Below, in pieces: positions 24,340-46,300 of a stretch of DNA of 64,000 nt. Position 1 is the stretch's first letter. The number at the start of each line of letters is the position of its first letter. The notes under the pieces were generated by a model. That model was not told the origin of the DNA and did not search any database. It saw only the letters and a program-made list of their open reading frames with translations. A program made the position numbers and the translations under genes. The stretch covers positions 10,932,139-10,996,138 of the forward strand of contig NC_064039.1 in NCBI RefSeq assembly GCF_932526225.1. The letters are read 5' to 3'. Origin of the DNA: Nematostella vectensis. Its lineage: Eukaryota; Cnidaria; Anthozoa; Actiniaria; Edwardsiidae.

Positions 24340-26790
24340 CTAGATGCGAGAGTCATTGGAACCGTTGTGTAAAAAAACTTTACAAATAGACAAGTGGTGG
24401 ACAGAGTCCTGGGAAGTTCAAATGCCTAGAAACTGGTTTGAGTCTACGGCGGTAGATTACATTATTGCGATGTTCACAAAAACGCGTGCAGAGCATTCGA
24501 CCGGTTTCCGCGATGTAAACCATACCGCAAAGCTTACAAGAAATACAATAAATGAGATTGCTAGTGGTGCATGTGACAGAGTACGACTCTCTATTAGGTC
24601 CGATAATGCGGGTGGTAGGAATGTTGCAATTACAAGTGGTACATCTCTTCCTAGAGCACTTAAAAGTACCGGGCTCTAGATCATTGGGAGTCAAGGTGCT
24701 TCTGACAAGAGAGGTACGCAGATTCTTGTCACGGCGGAAAGAGAAAAGCGGCGGCTGAGGAGAGATAGCGGCCGTTTCAGGGTCATCTTGTAGAATATTA
24801 AGTTCCTAGAGACTAAGTGCTTAATGGCTAGGTTGGAGGAATGAAATGCGAGAGGAAAGGGGATTCTAACCGAATTTTTAGGTTGGAGGGTTGCAATGCA
24901 ACAGAGCGATCATCGGAAAGAGCGCAATCGAGAGCGTTAGTGACAACATGTGTAGGATTACCACGGTCACTAAAGAATTAATACATTTTCTCAGATTGAG
25001 AGTGAAAGCCGAAGTCGGCCTTGCAAAGTCGGCGAAGTCTGAGAAACAGCGAATAAGAGATAGCAGTTTTAACATGTTGAGGATGAGGAAGAAAAACAGA
25101 AGATAACTGTGAGAGTCAGTGGGCTTGTAGTACACTGAAGTGGCTAGGTGATCATCCTTGATGGAAAGTGAAATATCCAGAATGGTGACCCAGGTCTCAG
25201 ATATTTCTCAAGTGAAATCCAATGCAGGGTGAAAGATTTTGACGTAAGAGTTCGGGTCTCGGAGCAAGATGCTGCACCAATGCAATCGTCAATATAACGG
25301 CGATAGAAGAGTGATACGGGGCCGTCATATTTCTCAAAGATCTGTTCCTCGACATAACCGACGAAGAGGTTGGCGTAGGTCCCATCTTAGTCCCCATGGC
25401 AACACCGTTGACTTGCTTGTAGAAGTCACCTGAGAAGGAGAAACAGTCCCCATGGCAACACCGTTGACTTGCTTGTAGAAGTCAACTGAGAAGGAGAAAC
25501 AGTCCCCATGGCAACACCGTTGACTTGCTTGTAGAAGTCAACTGAGAAGGAGAAACAGTCCCCATGGCAACACCGTTGACTTGCTTGTAGAAGTCAACTG
25601 AGAAGGAGAAACAGTCCCCATGGCAACACCGTTGACTTGCTTGTAGAAGTCACCTGAGAAGGAGAAACAGTCCCCATGGCAACACCGTTGACTTGCTTGT
25701 AGAAGTCAACTGAGAAGGAGAAACAGTCCCCATGGCAACACCGTTGACTTGCTTGTAGAAGTCAACTGAGAAGGAGAAACAGTCCCCATGGCAACACCGT
25801 TGACTTGCTTGTAGAAGTCAACTGAGAAGGAGAAACAGTCCCCATGGCAACACCGTTGACTTGCTTGTAGAAGTCAACTGAGAAGGAGAAACAGTCCCCA
25901 TGGCAACACCGTTGACTTGCTTGTAGAAGTCAACTGAGAAGGAGAAACAGTCCCCATGGCAACACCGTTGACTTGCTTGTAGAAGTCAACTGAGAAGGAG
26001 AAACAGTCCCCATGGCAACACCGTTGACTTGCTTGTAGAAGTCAACTGAGAAGGAGAAACAGTCCCCATGGCAACACCGTTGACTTGCTTGTAGAAGTCA
26101 ACTGAGAAGGAGAAACAGTCCCCATGGCAACACCGTTGACTTGCTTGTAGAAGTCAACTGAGAAGGAGAAACAGTCCCCATGGCAACACCGTTGACTTGC
26201 TTGTAGAAGTCACCTGAGAAGGAGAAACAGTCCCCATGGCAACACCGTTGACTTGCTTGTAGAAGTCAACTGAGAAGGAGAAACTAACCTTAGTAAAGTG
26301 GCAGTGCTTGGATGGAGTATACTCCTACGATCGAAAAAGTTTTCAAGGGCTTCAAGGCCCTCGCCTTGGGAATGACGGTGTACAGAGATTTCACGCCCAT
26401 GGTGAAAATAAACTTACTGGCAGGAGAAAACGAGAAGTTGCTAAAGATGTTGAGAGCCCTTTGTTAGTGTCCTTGATGTAAGAAGGTAGAGATTGAACGA
26501 AGGGTGCCATTTGCTGGTCAAAATAACTAGAAATGAGCTCAGTAGGACAGTTACAGGCAGATACAATAGGACGACCAGGGTTGTTTGCCTTGTGGATTTT
26601 AGGCAGAAAGTAGATATTAGAAGTCTTAGGAGTGCGGACAATAAGAGAGGAAGCTGTAGCAGGCAGCTCAATTGCTTGAATGAGCTCTTTAACAATGTTA
26701 GAGACCTGAGTCTGAAAAGAGGAGGTGAGGTCTTTATCAACCTTGCAGTAGCCGCAAAGTTTCTTCTTTGTAGGAGGCATCTTTATGATG
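24340..26790 (-). pseudogene. Penelope-like retroelement, decayed, with GIY-YIG endonuclease
   Basis: Reading from right to left on the minus strand. At 26780-26391 the reverse-transcriptase fingers carry FLPKIHKANNPGRPIVSACN and PSYIKDTN. At 26283-25388 a 56-bp segment encoding SFSGDFYKQVNGVAMGT is repeated sixteen times. At 25387-25200 the palm carries the catalytic YIDD motif. At 25135-24880 the YYKPTDSHSYLL region follows in shifted frames. At 24694-24380 lies the GIY-YIG part (CISCKLCGMVYIAETGR, then FCEHRNN). This order is that of Penelope-like elements: reverse transcriptase plus C-terminal GIY-YIG. The 56-bp array is not a multiple of three and further frameshifts are present, so the element is inactive. 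The first part of the reverse transcriptase is missing. Confidence 0.9.
25388..26283 (-). repeat. 16 x 56-bp tandem repeat inside the reverse-transcriptase gene
   Basis: Near-identical units (CAGTCCCCATGGCAACACCG, TTGACTTGCTTGTAGAAGTC, then AACTGAGAAGGAGAAA). Only an A/C change after GAAGTC marks a few copies. The minus strand of each unit encodes the conserved segment just before the reverse-transcriptase palm. Confidence 0.97.
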
Positions 26791-27420
26791 CAATGCGAGG
26801 GTCTGCGCGGAGTCGCGTCTTACATCTTGATGACGATTTCCAGACGATGCATAACATGGTCTGCGCGGAGTCGCGTCTTACATCTTCATGACGATTTCCA
26901 GACGATGCATAAGATGGTCTGCGCGGAGTTGCGTCTTACATCTGCGTGCGATTTCCTGACAATGCATAAGATGGTCTGAGCGGATTGCGTCTTACATCTT
27001 CATGACGATTTCCAGACGAAGCGTAAGATGGACTGCGCGGAGTTTCGTCTCACATCTTCATCACGATTTCCAGACGAAGCGTAAGATGGACTGCGCGGAT
27101 TTGCGTCTTACATTTTTATGAAGATTTCAAGACGATGCGTAGGATGGTCTGCGCGGATTTGCGTCTTACATCTTCATGAAGATTTTTAGATGATGCGTAA
27201 GATAGTCTGCGCGGAATTGCGTCTTACATCTTCATGACAATTTCCAGACGATGCGTTAGATAGTCTGCGTGGAGTTGCGTGCGTCTTACATCTTGCTGAC
27301 GATTTCCACACGATGCGTAAGATGGTCTGCGCGGAGTCGGGTCTTACATCTTGGCGATTTCCAGACGATGCCTAAGATGGTCTGCGCAGAATTGCCTATC
27401 CTCAAAGTCTTGAGTTGCGT
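26785..27420. repeat. ~62-bp satellite, right block
   Basis: Ten or so units with GATTTCCAGACGATGC, AAGATGGTCTGCGCGGAG and GCGTCTTACATCTTCATGAC, continuous in type with the block at 23570-24170. A few stray units occur at 28220-28330. Confidence 0.9.
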
Positions 27421-27473
27421 CTAAGATTTTTGTAATAATTTCCACATGGGCCTGAAACGAAATTTAATCAAAA

Positions 27474-27652
27474 CAGGGGCGGATCTAAGGGGCGGCCGAG
27501 GGGCCCCCCTATTTTCAGACATTTGGCTTAACAATACCAAGAAATATAAGGAAATATACGGAAGAACAATGAGTCTGCCCCCCCCCCCGCCCCATTCTTG
27601 AAACTTTTGCTTCGCCCCCCCCCCCTTTTTTAAACTTCTGGTTCCGCCCCTG
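27474..27652. mobile_element. CAGGGGCGGA-ended MITE, ~179 bp
   Basis: The termini are CAGGGGCGGATC and GGTTCCGCCCCTG, with C-rich internal tracts. The end type resembles hAT-derived MITEs. Confidence 0.65.
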
Positions 27653-27659
27653 CAATAGC

Positions 27660-30600
27660 CAGTTAAACAAAATCCCCTTTGCCGTGATACTCACTGCGCG
27701 GTAAATAATGCTTAGCGGGATCCTTGGATAAATTCGGGAAAGTAACAAGACCTGGAAATCCTGCAACAAAATGAGAAAATAGGGACTTAAAGATGAGACA
27801 ACGGCGACGGCTAGAATTGCGTGGCAAAAAATTCCAATCAAGTTTCAATGAAAATGCAAAAACTTTATGTCCAGAAACAGACATGAATTAGGTGATGACT
27901 CAGTTGTATCAATAGTGAACAGTAAGGCTGAGTTACAATTCAAACGTACACGTTCTCGCCATAACGTACAACTTGAATTTATACGTCGTGGTTCGGCGGA
28001 CAGCGGTTGAAATCTATCAGACAAAATACATTTTCACGTGCGGCCTTTTCCGAATCAATTCCATTGTTTTCAACCGTCGCCGCACTCGTTGCCGTCTTCG
28101 GATCTTAAAGTCCCTATTAATCAAAACGTCGCTTACCCTGGGTAGGCTCTGAGCTTCGCTCAAAACGTTTTCGCCGCAAAGCTCGAAGCCTCTAGTACCC
28201 AGAGTGAAGATCGCTACGAGGTGCGTTAACATTTTCGTGACGATTTCCAGACTATGCGAAAGATTTTCTGCGCTAAGATGTGAAGATTTCCACATGATGC
28301 ATCATACTTAAGATGGTCTACTAGTTGCGTCTTTTTAGATTTTTGTAGCAACTTCCACACGATACAGAAGATAGAGGCCTGAAACAAAACAGAATCAAAA
28401 GTCAGCTAAATAACAAATTTTTGTCATCATACTAACTACTCATCAAATAATATAATCCTTGGATGAATTCAGAAATGTTACAAGACCTGGAAAACCTGCA
28501 AAAAAAAGAGAAAATAATTAGTAGCACGCGAAAACGAAACCATAGCACACAGAGAATATTTCATAAATAGTCAGTAACTATTTTATGAGAAATACGTTGT
28601 GAACTAGGCTTTAAGGTTTAGTGGCATCTGAAATTTGAATAAAGGTGTTAGTATAGTCGTTCGGAAGAACGATGAAAAGAGGTTTTCAGGATATGGTTGA
28701 AACAATCACGCGTTTACTTTACAGGACCTGAAACGAAAGAAAGAGTTGTTAGTAGAATACGGAAAAAAAGCCCCAGCACCCAGAGCATATTTCACACCTA
28801 CAGCATGCCGTTTTTGTGAAATATTATCTGTGAACCGGGCTCGTTGTTAAGATTTTATCCTGAAATGTAAGGCGGTAGTTATAGAATCCTGTAACCAAAA
28901 GTAAGTCAAAGAATCCTGCAACAAAAAGTTAGTTATAGACTGCTGAATCAAAACGCCAGTAATAGAATCCTGCAACAAAAGTGATGGTTAGTGGGGAAAA
29001 TAACTACACTGCACCGCAATTTCATTTACATTCTTTTATTCATTACCAATAGTTTTACAATGCCGATTTACAGAATAAAGACTGAGATAAATAATAAAGA
29101 AAATCCTCCTGCAATAAAGAAACGTTAGTAAAGAACTCCAAAATGTGTGCGTGACTAGTAAAGGGGGGGTTAAGGGAATAACCAGGCTACACCATACATG
29201 TTCATTTTCTTTTATTAATTTCAAAAATCTATCTTTACAAAAACATCACCCTGCAACATAAAACTGGTAAATAAAAAAGTCCTAATGTTTGCGGTTGTAT
29301 GCAGTCTTGAAATTCAAAATGAAAAAAAGATATTCCCGAAGGTTCGTTTAATCGCGAAAAGACCAAGAAACAGAGAGAGATCGACAAGGCAAACGAAAGC
29401 GAAAAACATTTCCCCGAAAACTAGAAACACGCGAAGAAAAAAGAAAGGTTCCAACATCACTGCAAACGAAGAAATAGTTTTAATATATCTTCAAATAACA
29501 TCTAAACTACATAATAATTGCCAAATATTTATCCTAGAAGCCCGTCACACCTAGAAAATACCTATATTGTGTTCAGTGTAGTGCATTCCTCTGAAAAGGA
29601 GCCAGCCGCTTCTCTTGTCACGACCGATCTGCAAGAAACGCCTACTTGCCCTAGATTCCTTGAGGGAATGGTCGAGCGAGGAAACGTCTCTTACCACGGG
29701 AAAAAAAAGAGCCAAAACGCCGAAAATGTTGTCAGAAAGCCGAAAAGAGTCGGTGTCAGGAACGCTATCGATTGCACAACTAAAATCTAAACTTAACTCT
29801 ATAGTGAAGCTTTATATTAAAGTTATAGCATAGCGTTATGCCAACCCTGGAAAGAGCACCCAAAGCTAACCCTCGGGGTCAATTTTAGAGAAAAATGAGC
29901 CAAACTAAGCCTACAGAACAATTTTGGGAGCTCTTTTTTTTATATGCTAATTGGCCACACCCAGCCATGAACAGGTAGCGCTCCTGCTCAGGCGACTTAC
30001 CTTCTCCCAAAACCTAGCTATACCCAAGTGAGACATCAAACAACACTTAAGAGAAGGGGCCTACAAGGGGTGCTACGGTGGGAGGGGTGGGGGTGGGAGA
30101 GGGGGAGGGGAGGGGAAGGGTAAAGGAGGAGGTGAGCTAAGCTGAGGGGAAGGAGTGGCTAACATACCTCCAAGAGAGTGAATCCTCCATCGTAGCGCCA
30201 GTAATGTAACTAGACTAACAAAATCTTAATGTTTCCAAAAAATTAAGTGACAGGCTTCATCTAGAATCTTCCCATTCCCTTTACCCATCCCACAGGCACT
30301 GGATTTGAACTCTCTCTGGCCTTCCTAATGGCTAAGTTTTGGACAATAGAGAGCTCTATCTTGGTTTAAACTAAATGATAATAACTATAGACACCAGTAA
30401 TATAGTTATTATCATTATAATTATATCTTCATGAATATACTGTGTTATGATCATAACTATAATAATTATGATACTACAGCTATTTGACTTTTTATAAAAA
30501 TACTATCAGTCAATCTATATGATTACATGTAGTTGTTTATAATCATACAGTTTTCTGCTTTATAGTTTCAAACTATGATATATAACTCTCTAGCTATATG

Positions 30601-30960
30601 GCAATGATATAATTAGAGAAATGACCTTATAACTTAGTATTTGCCTATTTCCCCTTTTAGCATTCCATTCGAGTAAGAATGCGTGCATCCCTTTGCCTAA
30701 CACTGACTACAGTAGAAATAAAATCAGAGTTTCATAACAGCCTCAGCAAGCATGATTTCAAAATTACATGTCAAACTTTCTGCCAATTAGATGCACCTTA
30801 GTATCATAACATCAAAATAAATTTAGAATAAATCTTTTTAGGGACCTGTTAGGGCTGTACTCTGAAGAAAAACTCACAGTTGACTTGTGAATGGTCTTGC
30901 AGCTTGTTTCAAGTGAATGCAAATAAACGTAGTTCATGGCTACATTCACACATTTATTTC
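27660..30960. other. Gene-free stretch with low-copy repeats
   Basis: No gene is supported. A segment with ATCCTTGGAT, AAGACCTGGAAA and CCTGCAACAAAA recurs near 27718, 28455 and 28905. A G-rich tract at 30080-30125 (GGGAGAGGGGGAGGGG) could form quadruplexes. The part at 30370-30620 is strongly AT-rich. ORFs at 29285-29833 overlap in different frames and lack family features. Confidence 0.4.
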
Positions 30961-30969
30961 TTATCTTCA

Positions 30970-32210
30970 GAACATCTCTTCTTCTTCACACTGTGCATCC
31001 AGACTCTTGTACTTCTATAAACACTAAGATAAGATTTAATCACAAAAAAGCTCATGTATAGCAGCGGAACACTCGACCATAGTTTTGGGCACGTGGTCCC
31101 CAAATATTTTAAAAAGTTATAGGAAAAAAGACGAGTAGGGTGTGACTAGGAGCCCTCAATATTTTTACAATGTTTCTGCATCATGCCCCCCCTCCCCCTT
31201 TGTACTTTGTGGATACATCTTCTGTCTTTGTCACTTCTAACAGTTTATTGTTTCAGATACCCTTGCTACATAGAGCTTTCTCCCTGTTTTTTTCTATCAG
31301 TTAACTTATTCGTGCCACGCCTATGTTTTTATGCGTTATTGTAATCGAAAGAACAGAGACGCGACACGGATTAGTGAACTGATGGTTGGGTTTCCGAAGG
31401 GTATGTGGAGGGTAGCATTTAGACTATATTATATTTTTTTAAAAGACACAACCGCTCACCTGACGTCCATTTGATCAGTTAACAGACCCATGTCCTGAAA
31501 ACTATTTCATCAAAATCAACTGTAAGGTAAAAACAAACATACGCATAACTGCATAAGTTAACACATTTTGTATTGTTGTATTGGTAAATAACGGCGCCTT
31601 TGCATGCGAAGCTTCTTATACGAAGGGCTGAGAGCGCAAATATACGTGGCAAATATCCTAAGTAATAAAAGACAATTTTTTTTACCTTTTCATGTATTTC
31701 GTTGTTGTCACTTGAGACGGTTCACTTTGATTTATAGCTTTGATTTAACTGTTGAGGTATATGAAAATTTTAAAAAATCGCTTCAAACATAAAATGAATG
31801 CTTATCCACAGTTCCTAACAAAGCTATGAAAGAGTAATACCGCATTCACACCAGCAATTAAACCAGTTTTATTTATATTTGAAGTATGGTCACTCTACCG
31901 ATCATGTGGGAGAAAATACCTCACAAAGTTCTTATTAAATTAAAAATATATTAAGGCACATCTTACAGCTAAAGATAATAGTTTTCTTACCTTTTGAAAG
32001 ATACTCTTTGCTTCTGTAGCCTGGCATCCAAAGCTTTGGTTTCTGAGCTAGAAAATGTAGCCAAAGTTTATGGTTCAATCCGGTCTGCAAATATTCTTCT
32101 AATTGGTAACTATAAAGGATTCGCAGCTATAGTGTTACTTTTTCTTACCTCATCAGGCGTTCTGCATAATCTCAGGCATTCTGTATTATATAATGCAGTT
32201 GAGTCTCTCC
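30970..32210 (-). other. Possible small spliced transcript (tentative)
   Basis: Splice-like signals on the minus strand bound three or four short segments: 32206-32146 (donor GTAAGAAAAAG), 32052-31993 (acceptor TTTTCTAG, donor GTAAGAAAAC), about 31495-31457 (acceptor TTTTCAG, donor GTGAGC) and from 31014 (acceptor TTCTATAG) to about 30970. A frame can be kept open across them, but no known protein emerges. It could equally be a non-coding RNA or chance. Confidence 0.2.
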
Positions 32211-32309
32211 TATTTTTAAGTAAAAGAAAGCAACTCCAGTTCAAGAAAGTTACGAAGTCAAATTGAGGAACGTGCGAGGGAAAACGAAACGGCGCCAAAA
32301 TAGCCCCGT

Positions 32310-32395
32310 GTCGAGTTTTGGCCAATCAAAACCAAACTCGCACTATACAAACACCAGATTCCGGCGTGCAGCACGAATGTCAATCGTCCAATCAT
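32310..32395. promoter_or_regulatory. CCAAT-box cluster, possible promoter
   Basis: Three CCAAT motifs lie within about 70 bp (GGCCAATCAAAA, GTCCAATCATAA and a CAATCGTCC neighbour) in a locally GC-rich stretch. It lies upstream of the tentative minus-strand transcript and 1.2 kb from the divergent allantoicase start. Confidence 0.3.
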
Positions 32396-32654
32396 AAAGC
32401 AATACGCCATGCTTGCAAAAAGCATGCCAACTTGCGGCGCGAAAACTAGTACGGTCACGGGCAAACCAGACGAAATGTTCGTGTATCGAATATTATCTTT
32501 TTTGTGTGTACCGAATATATTTGTTGTAAAACCAATTTTAATGAAGTTGTTGTCATAGATTGATCTGGTTCCGTTTTGTTAGAGCCGTGATTTATAACAG
32601 TTTACGCGAGTTTCCTCCCTCACATCGGTTCACCTCCTCCCCACTCGTAATAAA

Positions 32655-33040
32655 ATACATTGTGTAGTTACGTTCCAGAAAATATCCATACCCCCCCCCC
32701 CCCCCCCCCAATTGAGGGGGTCGGAGGTATGACCCCCCATCCCTCGGGGATTTCAATCCCCCTGGAAAAAAAATAAATACAGTAACTGTTAAGGAAAAAG
32801 GGACATTCCTGGGCGTTTGAACTCCCCCCGGAATTTCCAATCTGGAACTACACATTACGAGTTCTGAGGAGGTGAATCGAGATAAGGAAGGGAAATCGCG
32901 TAAACTGTTATGAATCCACGACGTGGAATTGTGTAGTTCCAGAAAAAAATCCATACCCCCATGGAGGGGATTGAGAATTCCAGAGGGGTGGGGGTCATAC
33001 CTCCGACCCCCATGGGGGGAGGGGGGATGATATATTCTGC
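32655..33040. repeat. Foldback with C/G tracts
   Basis: GTTCCAGAAAATATCCATACCC (32671) recurs at 32937 as GTTCCAGAAAAAAATCCATA. GGGGGTCGGAGGTATGACCCC (32716) is inverted at 32990-33014 as GGGGGTCATACCTCCGACCCC. A poly-C tract of about 19 bases sits at 32691. Direct and inverted copies overlap, so the segment can form alternative hairpins. Confidence 0.7.
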
Positions 33041-33269
33041 AACAACACATTCCAAGTTTTACGGTCTGGGCGAGTAGGTTTGTTTCCTATTGTAGAAATG
33101 AAGTTTACGGTTAATTTCTGTTTGGTCTTGAATATAAAGTCTAGGTTATTTCATCAAAACCATTTTGAAATTTGTCGCCAAGCGTTATTCCTCGGTCAAT
33201 CCGTCCTCGGAAGGCTACCTCTAGGGTTCGGCCCTGGGGTAAGTGGACTCGTCCTTCTACAAGAAACTC

Positions 33270-33281
33270 CCCTCCCCCCCC

Positions 33282-33312
<31 letters not shown>

Positions 33313-33332
33313 ACACCACCACCACCACCATC
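33270..33332. repeat. Poly-C / AC / CACCAC low-complexity tract
   Basis: About 28 cytosines are followed by (AC)n and (CAC)n. The minus strand is a long G-run with quadruplex potential, about 270 bp upstream of the allantoicase start codon. Confidence 0.95.
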
Positions 33333-33592
33333 ACCCTTCCGCAGGTAATGTTTCGAGCAATTTGGCTTTCCTTGCCTTCTTCTGCGCAAAAATAAATTTA
33401 TTTCTTTTGATTTTTCTGCTTTCTTATTTATAGAGTTTTAAATCACTAAATATGAGCTTGGACTTCCTGTGTATTGGTCGCCTGGTTAAAGCTAATGCAG
33501 CGTGACACGATGTAAGTAGCCTATACACAGACCTCCTTAAAATTTTTCCGGCTATTTTTCCTGGATAATCTTGATAGTTGTCGAGCTACAGT

Positions 33593-42926
<9,334 letters not shown>

Positions 42927-43036
42927 CTGGGAGAGTATAGCATACCATAGAACATGGCACATAGTCAGGATTTGCTGAGTGGCAGTCTGTAGTCATAGAT
43001 ATCATTTCGAAAAAGTATAATATTTCAGGATCCTTC

Positions 43037-43042
43037 AATAAA
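43037..43042 (+). terminator. Poly(A) signal of allantoicase
   Basis: AATAAA lies 110 bp after the stop codon at 42924-42926. Confidence 0.65.
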
Positions 43043-43124
43043 AATGCTCCGTTTTGGGAGTTTTTGGGTAGAAGTTGCGCGCAACACATTCAGCATGATA
43101 ACACACAAATATCGTGCCTATCTA

Positions 43125-43130
43125 CTTTAT
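43125..43130 (-). terminator. Poly(A) signal of the LRR gene
   Basis: TTTATT on the plus strand (AATAAA on minus) lies about 204 bp beyond the predicted stop at 43334 and only 83 bp from the oppositely oriented allantoicase signal. Confidence 0.5.
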
Positions 43131-43333
43131 TTAGGTAATGTGACAAAGATTTTTCCTTTCCGTATATGCAAATCTTTCTGCGGCTAGAAAATAGTGAAAT
43201 AGCTCACGACTTGAAACAATCTTCTTAAAATTGTAATAAACTAAGTGATTCCCCAGTGGTGAGTGGAAGAGTGGGGATTTTATATGAGTCTTTTGGAACT
43301 TCATGAACGGCGACATTGGGATTTCTGTGGTGG

Positions 43334-46300
43334 TCAGGTGTGAGGGGCCTGGGGAAACAGCAGATCTGCTCGACAGTACTCCCCTGTGTCTAGATTTAGC
43401 GCCATCAGCTGACCGGGCTCAAGGTTTGGAGTGCGATGTTCCACGAAAACCCGCCGTAAACAGCAGTCCTGGTGATACAAACACCCGGGGTTTTAGTGTC
43501 TTCACATTCAAATGCTATACTGTATGTCAATGCGTCGTGCAGAAAGTTCTCGCACCCGTAATTTTCCCGACTTTTCGCGTTAGTTTCTTGGCAGCGGTGA
43601 AAATTCTAGCGTGATCAAAATCATTTAGATTACAGCAGTAGAGGTCAAGGGGGGAGAGGTTAATTGCCATATCTATGGAAACCTTTTGCGATTATCTTAA
43701 AGGAAATGGCTTGTTGAGGGAGGTGGTGGGGGGCCTAGCCTTCGTAGCAAGCGCTTCTGGGGGGGGGGGGGGGGGGGTCAGAGAGTTCGGGATTGTGGTC
43801 AGGGACCGTGACCAGTCACGTGTAAGGGGTTACATAACGGATGTAGGGGATTTTGGGTAGAAGAAGAGTAACCGGGGAGCTTGTATAAACCTATTTCACA
43901 AAAGGTAGTCAGTGCAAATGGTAAATGGCTTATGTGTACTAATTATTCGTAAAATTAAAGGTGTTAAATAAAGGCCAGCAATGTCAGAGCCAAGCATTGG
44001 TAACCTTTAATGGATAGTTGTTTTGATTTATCCATATTCTTCGAGGCGCATGGTTACTTTCAGTCGTAGAACTGCCATTTGTCAGTCGCCATTTGCACTG
44101 ACAACCTTTATTGAAATAAGTGTATGTGCGAAAAGAGTAGGATAATAAAGCAGATGATTTACCATAAAATTGCCGTCGTTTAAGCATCCGACCAGAACAT
44201 TACAGTAAAGGAAATAGAGAGGGAACGAAGGGTATAGCCGCGCAAAGGCTGGGAAGGGGGTTCCCTGCTCATTCTTCCTGGGGCCATACTGTTTGCTTTC
44301 TTTCTATACAGGCTTCCTGCACCCATGTATTGTTATGTAGGCATCGGGTCGACTTCCAATTTATTGAAAAACCAAGAAAAATTTTAAATTGGTTCGAGTT
44401 ATCGGGAGGTCACGAATACACTAGTACACTATTCGTTTTGATTTAGAAAATTTGACTGTGCACTTAAATTGCCAGTAATGTACAGGACCCGAAATGATCC
44501 CAGGACCCGAAACGAACCCAGGACCCGAAATGATCCCCAAAAGTACCCCAACTGATCCCGGGACCCGAAACGATCCCCAAGAGTCCCCGAAATGAACCCC
44601 AAGGAATTGCGGTAATGGACAAAGGGAAAGCAGAAGAAAGCACTTATCAATTAAAGCAAAATTAAGGGTTGACAGCGAATCTATTTCTAAATAACATGAC
44701 TTAAAAAACTTATATTCCAATACAATACTTCTATTTATTACATTGCCCCGGCGGTAAACCCATAAACAGAGTCCAAAACAAATACACAACTTTTTTAAAA
44801 CGAGGTAAAATTTCTTGTACATCGCAATAAATTGATCATTACCTTCAAGTAGTTTATAGCTTGTGTTGTCATCTTTGTGCATGCGGACGCATAGACTACT
44901 TTGAGCGTGGACGCGCAGCCATTCGTAAGAGCGAACACAGACTTGTCCGTGAGGGAATGGATACCAGAGACAACCACGTGGGCAAGAGGGCACAGCCGCG
45001 CAAGCTCGCTCACACCGGCGTCTGTCACCAACTCGCAGCCCTTCAGGTTAATAGCTTGAAGTTTAGGGCACTGCCGGGCAACAATTGAGACCATTTCATC
45101 ATCCATCTCCTTCAAGCCTGCAAGGAGTAGAGTCTCGAGGTTCGGGCAAGACATCGCTAGCTTGCGAATGACGTCTATGGAGAACTGTACAAAGGGGGAA
45201 AAAATACGGTAAATGCTCGTTTTAACGCCCAGATAAGTGCACATTTCGGATTAGCGTCCCTTTCGTTTTGTTGTTCTTATATAATTTTTTGCTGTTTGTA
45301 AAGGACAAGTAAACATAAAAAATCAAAACAGACTATGGAAGTCTGATTTTTTGTTTGTTTGTTGCTTTTTATGCATATTTCATTAAAAAAGCCAGACAAG
45401 TATTGATTGGTGGCGAAGGGTGCCGACAAACAGTTGCTCTCGCAATGGAGCGAGAATAAGAAGTGGCATGGGGGGTACTGTGAACTTACAGGGCAGGTTT
45501 ATACTAAGGGACAAGCGCAAACACAAGTGAGAACCGGGCGAATTATGGCGCCAGCGAAAGAGAAAACCGGGCGAACGAGGACGCAAGCACAAATAGGAAC
45601 CGGGCGAATAAGGGCGCATGCATAAGTAAGAACCGGGCGAATAAGGGCGCATGCATAAGTAAGAACCGGGCGAATAAGGGCGCATGCATAAGTAAGAACC
45701 GGGCGAATAAGGGCGCATGCATAAGTAAGAACCGGGCGAATAAGGGCGCATGCATAAGTAAGAACCGGGCGAATAAGGGCGCATGCATAAGTAAGAACCG
45801 GGCGAATAAGGGCGCATGCATAAGTAAGAACCGGGCGAATAAGGGCGCATGCATAAGTAAGAACCGGGCGAATAAGGGCGCATGCATAAGTAAGAACCGG
45901 GTGAATAAGGGCGCATGCATAAGTAAGAACCGGGCGTATAAGGGCGCATGCATAAGTAAGAACCGGGCGAATAAGGGCGCATGCATAAGTAAGAACCGGG
46001 CGAATAAGGGCGCATGCATAAGTAAGAACCGGGCGAATAAGGGCGCATGCATAAGTAAGAACCGGGCGAATAAGGGCGCATGCATAAGTAAGAACCGGGC
46101 GAATAAGGGCGCATGCATAAGTAAGAACCGGGCGAATAAGGGCGCATGCATAAGTAAGAACCGGGCGAATAAGGGCGCATGCATAAGTAAGAACCGGGCG
46201 AATAAGGGCGCATGCATAAGTAAGAACCGGGCGAATAAGGGCGCATGCATAAGTAAGAACCGGGCGAATAAGGGCGCATGCATAAGTAAGAACCGGGCGA

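Noticed and set aside
29285-29833. Overlapping basic plus-strand ORFs
   Set aside because: Three frames compete, with no domain or splice pattern. AT-rich spacer composition.
32592-33050. 152-codon minus ORF
   Set aside because: It runs through poly-C/G foldback sequence and encodes low-complexity Gly/Pro stretches.
43303-43614. 103-codon plus-strand ORF after allantoicase
   Set aside because: It overlaps the minus-strand last exon of the LRR gene, which fits phase and acceptor. The plus frame has no family features.
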